From Coptis chinensis (Eukaryota > Streptophyta > Magnoliopsida > Ranunculales > Ranunculaceae), in the NCBI GenBank assembly GCA_015680905.1, contig CM027382.1, positions 7,413,501 through 7,477,500 of the forward strand: a DNA stretch of 64,000 nt, read 5' to 3'. The position numbers were made by a program, and so were the translations under genes. The notes under the pieces were generated by a model, which was given only the letters and a program-made list of their open reading frames with translations, was not told the origin of the DNA and did not search any database. This document shows, in pieces, positions 1-11,527 of this stretch; position 1 is the stretch's first letter, and every line of letters starts with the position of its first letter.

Positions 1-420
1 TCTCCAATATTCCAATCGTGGGAAGAAGTTGGAGAACTGGCGGGAGAACTGTCCAATCATGGGATGAAGTTGGAGATTCGGTAAAGGCGGGGCATTTTAT
101 TTTCGATGGGATGAAGTTGGAGAACTGGCGGGACATATGTCAGCTCGTGGAATGAAGTTGGAGAACTGGCGGGAGAACTGTCAGCTCGTGGAATGAAGTT
201 GGAGAACTGGCGGGAGAACTGTCAGCTCGTGGGATGAAGTTGGAGAACTGGCGGGACATCTGTCAGCTCGTGGGATGAAGTTGGAGAACTGGCGGGAGAA
301 CTGTCCAATCATGGGATGAAGTTGGAGAGCTGGCGGGGCAACTGTCAGCTCGTGGGATGAAGTTAGAGAGCTGGCCGGGGACATATGTCACTCGTGGAAT
401 GAAGTTGGAGAAGGGCATGG
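1..420. repeat. Minisatellite, ~41-bp unit
   Basis: Tandem copies of a unit of about 41 bp built around GATGAAGTTGGAGAACTGG and GCGGGAGAACTGTCAGCTCG. About nine copies are visible and they differ by small substitutions and indels. The array runs off the left edge. Short open frames here are by-products of the repeat and are not genes. Confidence 0.9.
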
Positions 421-479
421 GAGAACCGGCTTTCGTGGAATGTAGAAGCTTCGGCATGGGCTTTTTCATAGATAAGCTC

Positions 480-735
480 GAGCATGGGCTCTGGCGTGGG
501 CTTGTTTTGTTAGGCTCGGCGTGGGCTTGTTTATAGTTAAGCTCTGAGCATGGGCTCTGAGCGTGGGCTTGTTTATAGTTGGGCTCTGAGCATGGGCTCT
601 GAGCGTGGGCTTGTTTATAGTTGGGCTCTGAGCGTGGGCTTGTTTATAGTTGGGCTCTGAGCGTGGGCTTGTTTATAGTTGGGCTCTGAGCGTGGGCTTG
701 TTTATAGTTGGGCTCTGAGCATGGGCTTGTATTGA
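480..735. repeat. Minisatellite, ~29-bp unit
   Basis: Tandem copies of a 29-bp unit with the core GGGCTCTGAGCGTGGGCTTG followed by TTTATAGTT. At least seven copies are nearly identical towards the right end, which suggests recent homogenisation. The unit differs from the neighbouring 41-bp minisatellite. No gene is seen between it and the next array. Confidence 0.9.
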
Positions 736-799
736 ATTGGGCTTATATTGGGCCACATTTGTGGGGGCCGGAACAAATACACTACGCCCACTTGAAAAG

Positions 800-1160
800 A
801 TTTATCACATGAACGTGTCTTACGAACCGGTGTCGTTATATTAAATTATTCTAAAAAATATTAGCAACTATGCATAGCTTTGAGATATGAAAATTATATT
901 AATTACTCATTTAAATTTCTTACACCTCTCTATAAAAAGGAAACATCAAACTTTGATAAAACTAATCGACTTTTTTTTATTGTTAGGTTTAACAATAAAA
1001 GTTTGATTAAAGTTTTGTTAGAATGCCCAATGTGGCGAAGATAATATTGAAGCTACATGAATAGCAAGACATTTCTAATCACAATAAATGAATTATGACT
1101 AACACTACTTAAAATGCAAAACTATATTTGTCAAGACATTTATTCCCTCTACATATAATA
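800..1160. repeat. Leader segment of satellite block I (direct copy at 2815-3190)
   Basis: AT-rich, non-coding segment. Its order of short motifs (GAACSGGTG, TTATATTAA, ATTATTCT, AAATTTCTTA, AATAAAAG, TTTGATT, GAATAGCAAG, AATGCAAAACTATA) recurs at 2815-3190. The two copies have diverged substantially. Each sits immediately left of a 55-bp tandem array, so leader plus array was duplicated as one unit. Confidence 0.7.
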
Positions 1161-1169
1161 CAAATATAT

Positions 1170-2690
1170 TTTAGGGTTATTAGTTCAATGTATTTACATC
1201 AAGTTTCTGATTTTTTCATTAATTATTTTTGAGGTTAGTTTAATGTAGCACGTTGCATCCAATTTCTAATTTCTCATTAATTATTTTTGAGGTTAGTTCA
1301 ATGCGGTTGCATCAAGTTTTCAATTTCTCATTAATTATTATTTGAGATTAGTTCAAAGGCAATTGCATCCACTTTATGATTTTCCGTTAGTTATTCATTA
1401 AGGTTAATTCAGTACAGTTGCATCCGGCCAATTTTCGATGTTTCGTTAATTAGTATTTGAGATTAGTTCATTGCATTTGCATCCAGGTTCCAATCTCCCG
1501 TTAATTACTCTTTGAGGTTAGTTCAATACATCTGCATCCAGTTTCTGATTTCCCGTTAATTGTTTTTCTAGGTTAGTTCAATAGTTTAAAATTTCTATAC
1601 AGTTTGCATACATGTAAGAGTCTGTTTTTATAAACTCGCTTTCATTTTGGGTTCTTAATTACTCGTAATTACTCATGTGAGAAGGCTATTATGCTTTGAG
1701 ATTAGTGCGATGCAGTTACATTCGACTTCCAATTTTCAGTTAACTATTTTTTGAGGTTATTTCAATGCATTTGCATTCAATTTCTGATTTCCCATTAGTT
1801 AATCTCTTATTTTAATTTAATACAGTTGCATTCAGTTTTTGGTTTTCCGTTAATTATTCTTTGAGGTTAGTTCAATGCAGTTGCATCCAATTTTCGATTT
1901 TATGTTAATTGTTCTTTGAGGTTAGTTCAATGCATTTGCATCAAGTTTTCGATTTCCCATTAATTATATTTTTAGGTTAGTTCAATACAGTTACATCAAA
2001 TTTATAATTTCCCGTTAATTATTCATTTAGGTTAATTCAGTGCAGTTTCATCCATTTTTCAATGTTTCGTTAATTAGTCTTTGATATTAGTTAATTGCAT
2101 TTGGATCCAGTTTCCGATTTCCCGTGAATAACTCTTTAAGGTTAGTTCAATACATATGCATCTAGTTTATGGTTATTTATGCTTTGAGGTTAGTTCGATA
2201 CAATTATATCCGGTTTCTGATTTTCCGTTAATTATTCTTTAAGATTATTTCAATGCATTTGCATTTAGTTTTCGATTTCCCACCAATTATTCTATAAGGT
2301 TAGTTTAATGCAGTTGCATTCGATTTTTGATTTTCTGTTAATTATTTTTTGAGTTTAGTTCAATGCATTTGAATCTAGTTTCCGGTTTCCCATTAATTAT
2401 TATCTGAGGTTTGTTTGATGTATTTGCATACCGTTTCCGATTTCCCGTTAGATATTTTTCAAGGATTTGCATCCAATTTCTAATTTTCCGTTAGTTATCA
2501 TCTGGTGTTAGTTTAATGCAATTGCATCAAGTTTCCAATTTCTAGTTAATTATTTTTTGAGTTTAGTTTATTGCATTTGCATAAAGTTTCCGATTTCCCG
2601 TTAATTACTCTTTGAGCTCAGTTATGTATTTGAATCCAGTTTCTGATTTTCTTTTAATTATCCAATGTGGTGTACTAACTTCTACTGATC
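1170..2690. repeat. 55-bp degenerate satellite, block I
   Basis: Tandem array with a period of about 55 bp. Spacing between equivalent positions was measured as 55 at 1473 and 1528. The consensus parts are TTAGTTCAATGCATTTGCAT, CCAGTTTCCGATTTCCCG and TTAATTATTCTTTGAGG. About 25 copies are strongly diverged from one another, so the array is old. Most units carry ATTTGCAT or AGTTGCAT. No open frame of note and no gene. Confidence 0.88.
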
Positions 2691-2814
2691 TATCTGTAGT
2701 GTTCTTGCAAATATGACATAAAAAGTAAATTATACTTAATTTACTATGTGGGATCATCGAAGATTATCCAGTTCCCGATTTCCTATTAATTATTCTTTAA
2801 ATTATACATGACTC

Positions 2815-3190
2815 ACTATGTGAAATCTTCAAAGGTTATCTACGAACGGGTGCTGTTATATTAATTATTCTGAAAAATATTTGCAAATATGCATAACTAT
2901 TATATATTAATATTATATTAATCACTCAACCAAATTTCTTATAACGTGAAAACCTCACTTTCAATTAAAAAAAAAACTCGTCTTTGATAAAATCCTTCAA
3001 CTTTATTTTGTTGTTTAATAAAAGAAGTTTGATTGAATTTTTGTGAGATTGTCTAATAAGGTGAAGTTCATATATATTGAAACTACTTGAATAGCAAGGA
3101 GTTCCCAATCATCTTTAAAAAAGATAAGATAAACACTATTTTAAATGCAAAACTATACTTATTGAGACATTCCCACAACATATAACCCAA
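2815..3190. repeat. Leader segment of satellite block II
   Basis: Diverged direct copy of the segment at 800-1160, with the same order of motifs and small indels. It separates the two 55-bp arrays and shows that the satellite region has a higher-order structure of two leader-plus-array units. Confidence 0.7.
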
Positions 3191-4150
3191 CTATGTTTTG
3201 AGATTAGTTCAATGCATTTGCATCAGTTTATGATTTTCCGTTATATTTTGAGGTTAGTTCAATCTGATTTGCATCGATTTTCAATTCCGTTATTTATTTT
3301 TTGAGATCAATTCAATGCGGTTGCATCCGGTTTCTGTTTTCTCGTTAATTATTCTTTTAGGTTAGTTCAATACATTTGCATCCAATTTCCAATTTTTACG
3401 TTAATTGTTATTTGAGATGGAGTTCAATGCATTTGCATCCAGTTTCTGATTTTCCGTTAATTATTATGTGAGATTAATTTAATGCATTTGCATTTAGTTT
3501 CTGATTTCTCGTTTATTATTTGATAAAGTTGCATTTGCATTTGGTTTCCGATTTCCTGCTAATTATTGTTTGAGGCTAGTTCAATGAATTTGCATCCAGT
3601 TTCCGATGTCCCGTTAATTATTTCTTGAGGTTAGTCAAATGCATTTGCATCCAGTTTATTTTTTTGAAATTAGTTCATTTTTTTGAGATTAGTTCAGTGC
3701 TGTTGTATCCGGTTTCCGATTTCCCATTAATTATTTTTTAAGATTAGTTCCACGCATTTGCATCATGTTTCCAATTTATAATTAATTTTTCTTTGAGGTT
3801 AGTTCAATGCAGTTGCATCAAATTTCCGATTTCCCGTTAATTTAATCTTTGAGGGTTAGCTCAATGCATTTGCATCAAGATTCTGATTTTCCGACAATTA
3901 TTTTTTTATGTTAGTTTGATGTATTTGCATTCAAGTTTGGATTTTCCATTAATTATTCTTTAATATTAGTTTAATGCAGTTGTATCCATATTCCAATTTT
4001 CTATTAATTACTTTTTAAGATTAGTTTAATACTTGCATTTGTATCCAGTTTTCGATTTTCCGTTAAATATTATTTGAAGTTAGTTCGATGCATTTGCATC
4101 CAGTTTTCGATTCTCCATTAATTGTTTTTTTGACATTAGTTTCATTCAGT
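3190..4150. repeat. 55-bp degenerate satellite, block II
   Basis: Second run of the same 55-bp unit (GTTAGTTCAATGCATTTGCAT-like core, then TTTCCGATTTCCCGTTAATTA), about 17 copies, again highly diverged and with some partial units. It fades into AT-rich DNA after 4150. Confidence 0.87.
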
Positions 4151-4329
4151 ATTATATATTTTTTAAAATATTTGTCATTATTGTTTTGCCGTTATTAATT
4201 TTTTTTCATTTTATATTATATATTTTGTGATGTTATTTTTTGTATAATTATTTTTAACTATGTTTTGAGGCCGTGTTAAGGATATATTCGAAATAAGTCG
4301 GTGCTTTATCATAGATACTAAAATTGTAT

Positions 4330-4720
4330 GATTTGTAATAGGGAATTAGTTTCTACAAATCACCTATTTTTTAGCAATTTTTTTTATTTGATCAAATATA
4401 TAATAATTGGAACACTAAAAATGTTTGATTCGTAATAGGAAATTAACTTTTACAAATCACCTATTTTTTAGCAATTTTTTTTATTTGATCAAATATATAA
4501 GAATTTGAAATACACTCAGACTCTCCAAATATAAGAATTAGAAATACACTCAAACTCTCCAAAGAGTTTCAATGTACGTGGGATTGTATGCTATTAGAAA
4601 ATACTATATTTCATATTATAGTGCCACATAAATGAGAGAAAAACTAACTCTCATATTAAAGTGCCACATAGGAGAGAGAAAATCATCCATAAAAAGTCTC
4701 TGCTTTAGTATATAGATAGT
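4330..4720. repeat. Short AT-rich tandem duplications
   Basis: Three small tandem duplications follow one another: a ~97-bp unit containing CAAATCACCTATTTTTTAGC (copies near 4356 and 4453), a ~34-bp unit around ACACTCARACTCTCCAAA (4505-4565), and a ~42-bp unit around AGTGCCACATA (4620-4680). The segment ends in TAGTATATAGATAGTAG. It is non-coding and could be the edge of a transposon, but no clear termini were found. Confidence 0.6.
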
Positions 4721-5770
4721 AGATAACAAGAAGACTGCATAGGATTATTGACTGAAACTTTGGTTACTGAATACACATGAGCTTATGATTAGTTGTATCA
4801 AATATGGAAGAACTTAATTAAAACAGTATTTAAAATGCATTAAGACCATAGAACGCAACCATCATAAACTGTAACATTGTGACCTTGGAACTAACTCTGC
4901 CTCATTTGTTGGTTGCGCAAAGTAACCAAGCCTAAAAAAAAAGGCACAATATATATATCCAGCCCGTTATATGAACTCCATTTGTACGAACTCCAAAGAA
5001 ACTCCACTATGAAAAACAATGAATTAGAAACTGATTTTTGGTGGAGATATTATCTTCACAATATAGATTATCCTTAGAAAAAATCAACACATTTATAAAT
5101 GTCTAGATGTATCAAAAATTGCTTACAATATTATAAAGTTATCTAATGGTCCAAAATTTTCAAATTTCAAAACAACTTTTGACAAGGTTAAACATTTTTG
5201 TTTGGGGATTAGTATACAACATATTTTGTACAACAGATCTTACAATGAATGTGGACCTTACAACACGTACACCAAATCCTAGGGTCCTTAATAAGAGAGT
5301 CCAACTGTCATAATTGACTATCAAAATGATGAAAATATAGCTTGGCTTAACTAATGCGCAAGCAAGCATTTGACCAGAATATGACCGAAATTGGTGCTAA
5401 AAACACACTATCTTCCAGTTCACACTTTTTTTAGGACAATCCACACTCTCATTTACAAGACTTATTAAAGGGGTTTCTATTTGATTCCCCCCCCCCCCTT
5501 TAATTTACTCCTTCCGTTGTATTATATTTCTTTGATTCTTTATAGTGTATTAGTTATGATTTCTTCATTTTTATTTTTCTTCATTTTGTTATTTTCTTAA
5601 TTAAAGAAATAAGCAATATTTGAGATGAACAAAATCAGTTGAGTTTCTGGATTATTAAGTGACTAATCACTAAAATTTTACTACAGGTGTAGTGTTGTTA
5701 AAAATGGCATAATCATGTACAGAATTGTTTGACAATAGAGGAAGATATGAGGCAGGTCACTGGATTTCCT
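4721..5770. other. Intergenic, no gene seen
   Basis: AT-rich DNA with a run of about 14 C residues near 5488-5501. The only open frames are short and lack codon structure. Nothing else is recognised. Confidence 0.6.
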
Positions 5771-5777
5771 GATAAGG

Positions 5778-7950
5778 ATGTTGAACATATATAATATTCA
5801 AACACTATTTGTGGGCATGGGTTTTGATTCAAGCGAAGAGGCGAAAGGATACTACAAAAAATATGGTCTTAGCAAGGGGTTTTCAATCATTAAAAGATTG
5901 TCTAACAAATCCTGGAGTAATTGTGATAAAGTGACAAACATCTCTTTTACATGCTCGCATTTGAATTATTATTAAAAAAAGTTTAATGAGGAGGTGTCAA
6001 GACCACGATTCAATACCTCAACACAATGAGAGGGGAATGCAAAACACAAATGTATATTAAGCTCATTCGAACCACAATGAAATGGGAGCTAGGTTAAGTA
6101 GATTTGTGGCGAGCATAATCACTCCTTTGTGTAAGCCCTCAAAAAAGAAACCACCTAAGGCTAAATTGAAAATGCCGATGCAGTGAAAGGTATGGTACGG
6201 TTGGCGTTTTTATGTGCAAATCTACAGATAAACAAAGTCAATACTATTCTTGGAGGTGAAGTGATTGGTGCCAACGATCGTGGTTTTGGAATCATCTTCA
6301 TGATGTGAGACAAAAACTTGATGTTAGTGATGCTCAATGGGTTTTAATCACTTCAAAGAAGAGAAATTGATAATCCTTAGTTTTACCATGCTCAAATGGT
6401 GTGATTTAGAAGGGAGAGTTGTTAATTTCTTTTAGGTTGATGCTAGGTCATGCATGTCCTACCAACAATTTGGAGATGTAGTCACTTTTGATACAACATA
6501 CAAGACTAACAAGTACGAGTTACCTTTTGCACCATTCAATTGGGTGTAAACCATAACTTTCAAACTATCCAATTTGGATGTGCATTATATTGCTACAAGA
6601 CGAAACGGAGAAGAGTTTCGATCTTATGGCTATTCAAGACTTGGAAGGAAGCAATGGGGGGAAAGGCTCCGATTTCTTTTATTATTGACTCAGATCCAAC
6701 CATGAGAGTTGTTGTTCCTAAGGTGTTTCCTACCACACAACACAAGTTATGTTATTAGCATACTAAGAAGAAGTTTGGTAAAAAAATTAGGATATTTGCA
6801 CTACAAAAAATCAAGTTATTTCTAAAGGGCCATGAAGGAATGTCTGAGTTTAACATTTAGGATTGAGGATTTTGAGAGAATTGAAGATGGAAATCATTGA
6901 TAGCTAAATATGGGCTTACCAAAAATACTTGGTTGGATGGACTTTATAAAGATATAGAGGCATGGGTTCCAGTGTATAATCGAACTACTTTCTTTGCTGG
7001 TATGAATACTACTGGCCATAATGAGGGAATTAATAGCTTTTTCAAAGACTATATCTATAGTACTATTAGTCTAAAGGAATTCGTTCAAAAATATGAACAA
7101 GCTTTGAAGAATATAGAAGTAAAGGAGAGACACGATGACTTTTGAGTCGAAGTAGAAAAATTGTATTGTTACTGGAAGAAGTTTTATTTTGAAGCATGCA
7201 ACGAAGATATATAATACAAGAAAGATTTATGAAAAATTTAGGGCTCAGTACTTTGATCTTGAGTTGTATAAAGCTAACTTTGTTGGTGGTAAGTTGAATA
7301 CATATAAGGTGGAGTTCATGCGCAATAAAATTGATGGCGAGAATCAACATATATTGGATTGTGAAATGGAATCCACAAACTTGTGATCGAAGGCGTTTGT
7401 GAATGTCACCGTTATGAGTTCGTTGGAATACATTGTGCCCACTTAATAAATGTATTATCCAAACTTGATGTTTATGAAATTCCTAAATGTTTCATAAAAG
7501 AAAGATGGTTGAAAAGGGCTAACAGATTTAGGAGAGATGATAAGGGAGGATCACAATGTCAAGAACAAATTGAAGTGATGAACCTTAGCTATTTATGCCA
7601 AGAAGAAACAAAATGGGCATGTATTGCCTTGTGAACTCCAGCAAGCTACAAGATATTCTTAGATGGTTTACGGGAACTCGGTAAAAAAATATCATGTATC
7701 ACTCCAGGGGAAGTTGTCAAGGAAGATGCTCTAAGTGAATCAACACCATGTGCTTCAAGAGATGACCCTTCTTTGCCATCGGCACCATGTGATTCAAGAG
7801 CTAGATGACCCTTCTTTGCCTCGTAGCTCTTAGATCCCCCTGTTTCACAAACTAAAGGTAGACCCAAAAAAGATGATGCATCACAAGGGGAACATGGTAG
7901 ATACTTAGATCTATGGAAGAACAAGGAAGTAATGTCAGAGACCCAACACA
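5778..7950 (+). pseudogene. FAR1/FHY3-related (MULE-derived) gene, decayed
   Basis: Successive + strand translations match the order of a FAR1-RELATED SEQUENCE protein. A FAR1 DNA-binding start (VGMGFDSSEEAKGYYKKYG) lies at ~5808. Then comes the MULE-transposase core: FGCALY, WLFKTWKEAMGGKAP and DSDPTMR at 6570-6710, with KVFPTTQHKLCY after it. TFFAGMNTTGHNEGINSFF lies near 6990-7050. A SWIM zinc finger (CECH...HCAH) lies at ~7400-7440, and an AT-hook-like KGRPKK near 7855. FRS proteins act in phytochrome signalling and descend from Mutator-like transposases. The coding sequence here is broken by many stops and frame changes in a region that looks intronless, so it cannot make the full protein. 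It could be a host FRS pseudogene or a MULE relic; no terminal inverted repeats were found. Confidence 0.85.
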
Positions 7951-10900
7951 CATCAGGGGCGTGGAATGAATCTCGCGAGACACCTATCGATTCTACGAAA
8001 TTTTATAGTTTCCTTTGTTTGATCGGCGTTAAGTAAAACCCAAAACTTGTCATAACTGTCATAAACCACGGACATCTTATAATTCCTTCCAACAACCATA
8101 CATACATCCAAAACCATATATACAAACTCTCTAACTACTACGAGGGATATGGCGATATAACTACAAAACAAAAACGGTTTGCCAAATACGATTATTACAT
8201 CAAAATGACCTAGTATATATCTTAGTCTCTTTTATACAACCAAAGGAAAAGAGCTAGGCTCATTATATTGACAAAAGAATAACCTAGGTCATCTATCTGA
8301 GTCAAATATAACCTTGACTCTGCCTCTCGTCAAGCGTAAAGGGAATCCTCCCAAATCACCATACCGTCATTCCTAGGGTTAGGAAACCCTCCTCCACAGT
8401 TGGCTGCCGTCAGGAAATGTTAAGTAGGATGAGCAAACAACTAATAGAAGCGCACATAACGATAATAGTTTACTTATATAAAACATTTAAAACATGCGGG
8501 GTTTCTATAATAGTATTCAAATATTGTGACTATGTATATATACATCACTATCTAGCTAAATCAAATCGGCATGCTTCATTGATATACAAAATATAGTTTT
8601 TTACGATCGGCATACAACTCTTGTGGGTCATTTGCATCCTATTAGAATGGTGAGGATGCGGTATTTTCGACCCGGTCGAGAGCAATCTTCTTCCCGGTGT
8701 GAACCATGTATTGTTTTCGATTTTATTTTGTTGTGTTCAGTACACACAAAATCCCAAAGCTTTTAGGGCTGGTTTGACCCACGACCCCATGGGGCTGTCA
8801 CCTAACTATTTCGACGATGGGTTGCTTTCGGGATCGACACACAAGTGGACTAAACTCTCACTTCGTCTAAACCTTTCGAGGTAGCATGTAACCCATACAA
8901 GCTAATCACCATTTTGCGTCAAGCAATGGTTATCTAGAAAAGTAGAAAAGGAATTCGGACTACATCCGGTGATGCATCCCTTTAAAGGTGGCCACCATCG
9001 AAGGTGTGTTTGGTTGGAATCTGAATGACTGCAGAGTCTCAGAAATCGACCGGTTCCTTTTTATAGGAATTGCGGTTCCTTTTCTAAATCTCCTCGTGAT
9101 AAACATAGTAATATCTATATATATATATAAGTATTACCATTATTTTCAAATACTCTAGTTACATATCTAGTTTTTCTTTTAAATTTGATTATATAGGTGT
9201 GAGTTCACGGATTTCGAAATCGGCGGAACAACCTATGACTCCCAGCGGGCGATCGTAGTAAATAACAACCGATGATTCCCCAAGCGAATCATCGTAAATA
9301 ACGACCATCCGGGACCGATCGAACTTACCTAGTTACAAACAACCGGGTAATATTACAAAATCCATCTTATCTCCTTCGCGGACAAAGAGACGCGAACCTT
9401 TCCCCAAAACCAGTTTTTCACTTTTAAAGGAAAACAATTGCTACCCCCGATTTGAGAAAACCATTTCACGCGAAAGCTATCCATATACTTAATTCATATC
9501 GAGGAAAACTACAATGCAAAACATGAATATCATATATACATGCATGGTTGATACACAAACTATCTATTTCCAATTTGATCAATTCAAATCATGCATGAAA
9601 ATAAGCGGACTATATATTGGGATGTAGGTTCTACCTTAGCAACTCCGTTCTCCTCAATCCCTTAGCGAATCAAGCTCGGCAAACCGAATCAACTTCGAAT
9701 TCAATTATCTGGCATATAAATATCGTCGGTTATTAGAATTTTACGAAATTCTTATATAAATTTGTTGGGAATTTGGTTTGGTATTTATTTTTATCTAACT
9801 ATGTGAGGGCCATTTACGATTACTTGACGATCTCTGGCTATTTGTTGGGCTTATTCCAAATTTTTTAACTTCTGACCCATTCTACAGCCCGATTCATATT
9901 AACTCTAACAATAATATCGGGTGTTCTTTATCCCCTTCATTACTCATTCAAGTCTTAAGCGGTTATAAATCAACATGAATTGCTTTCGAAATTGGCTTGA
10001 ATAATCAAATTCTTGGGATAAAAGCTTCTTGTCAAAATGGAGCTCTCCTTCTCCAAACCGAACTCTTGCCGAAGTGTACAACCAACCCATTCAAATATCT
10101 TTCATCCAATACCACTAAAGCGAGTTTAAACTAATCGTTTGAAACCAAATTACTCACCTTTTAAAAATGGATTCAAATAATTTTTCGACTCCACCCTTTG
10201 TTTTCCTTTTCGTCCAATTATTGCCGGACACCCCTAATACAATCCATTTAAAGCATCACAACCTCAAGAAATCGAAATTGAAGCAAATTAACTCAGCTAG
10301 CTTATTTTAATTCAATAATTTTTGAATTCGCTTGGTTGAGTGTTGTTAAGGTTTTAGGCGTTTAAGTTTTTGAGTGGAATCGATTGGAGGCGATTCACTC
10401 ATGGCGATTTGGCGTCGGGATGCTCGAATTTCAAGAGATTTCAATCCTCTCACTTCATTCTAGTGTTTCTAGGTTTGAGGCCGGAAGTATTGAAGTAAAA
10501 TCGATGGGGAATTGAGAGGATTAGGTCTCTCTCTCTCCTAGGGTTTTGAAAGTGCGAATGGGGAAGAAAGGAAGTCGCGTTTTTGGCGATTTTGGTTTTG
10601 CCCGATTTTTTATTTTTTCAATTTTAGCGATTTGGCCGATACTTTTGGGCCCAAGCCCGATCGATTCAATTGGACTTAAGGTCCTAATACTTAACCACTT
10701 TCGTTTGGCGTTCGTAATTATTTTTCGGCTCATCCGCTAAATTTGATCTTCTATATTCTATCTGGTTCATGCGTTAAATTTGTTAACTTCGTGCGGCCGC
10801 GCCTATTTAACCGCCATTTTTGGTCAAATTTTGCCTAAAGCCTACCTAGCGTGACTTATGAGTGGTCAAGTTTGATAAATTATACCTTTGAAATATAAAC

Positions 10901-11000
10901 CCGACGACCAAATTACATAACAACCACGGATTTGATATGAAATTTACAAAAATACCCTTAATAATAATTCAAGACTTTACAAGTAAGAACACAAGAAAAT
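7951..11000. other. Repeat-like non-coding DNA, possibly an LTR relic
   Basis: About 3 kb without a convincing gene. It contains a GC-richer segment (8640-9400) and a later stretch with GGGCCCAAGCCCGATCG (about 10650), a composition like that of the LTRs further right. No paired terminal repeats or target duplications were resolved, so the class is open. Open frames of 60-70 codons on both strands look accidental. Confidence 0.4.
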
Positions 11001-11527
11001 GTCACGTTTGCAACCCTTATATATGCTGATCATGACAATCGTAATTGTCCTTAAAAAAAAAGACAAAGTCGGATCACAAAGGTACAAACTACTATAGTAT
11101 TATTTATTTTTTTTTACACTTTTTTCATGTAGTCTCGCAGCTATTAATATAGTTTCAGTGTATTTTCTACATGCGCGTCAATAATGGAAGGATCTTAAGA
11201 TTTGAGTAACACGTAGTATTTATTTCTAGTTCAGTTTGATTGTTATTTTGTACTTAGAAGGGGGCAACGGGTAGAACTCTACTGATGGGTTACAATATAT
11301 TTATTTTGGTTTGTAAATAATTTTGTTTACAGTATATATAGCAATGGTGAAGTGCTACACTTCTATTACTTTGTAAATTTTGCTTTGCTGATCGACCTTG
11401 TTTCGATCTTGATTGTAACAGAGTAGTAAGTCTTTTGAGTGGGTGCACACTATATGTTTTTATAAACAATCTCCTCTCATTTATGTTGTTTTTAGCCATA
11501 GTCCATATAGCAGTTCAGTGTTTGTTC
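11001..11527. other. Intergenic flank of the nested repeat block
   Basis: No gene seen. The last five bases (11523-11527, TGTTC) are one copy of the target duplication of the family-C LTR. They recur at 35215-35219, where the flanking DNA resumes. Confidence 0.7.

Noticed and set aside
1400-4100. ATTTGCAT octamers as functional OCT/POU sites
   Set aside because: POU factors that bind this octamer are animal proteins; in a plant satellite the motif is more simply part of the repeat consensus.
1170-4150. CRISPR-like array of regular repeats
   Set aside because: The 55-bp period has no distinction between repeat and spacer, units are diverged throughout, and the context is a plant nuclear genome.
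7951-11000. A complete LTR retrotransposon in this stretch
   Set aside because: No pair of terminal repeats, target duplication, primer site or coding domain could be matched within it.
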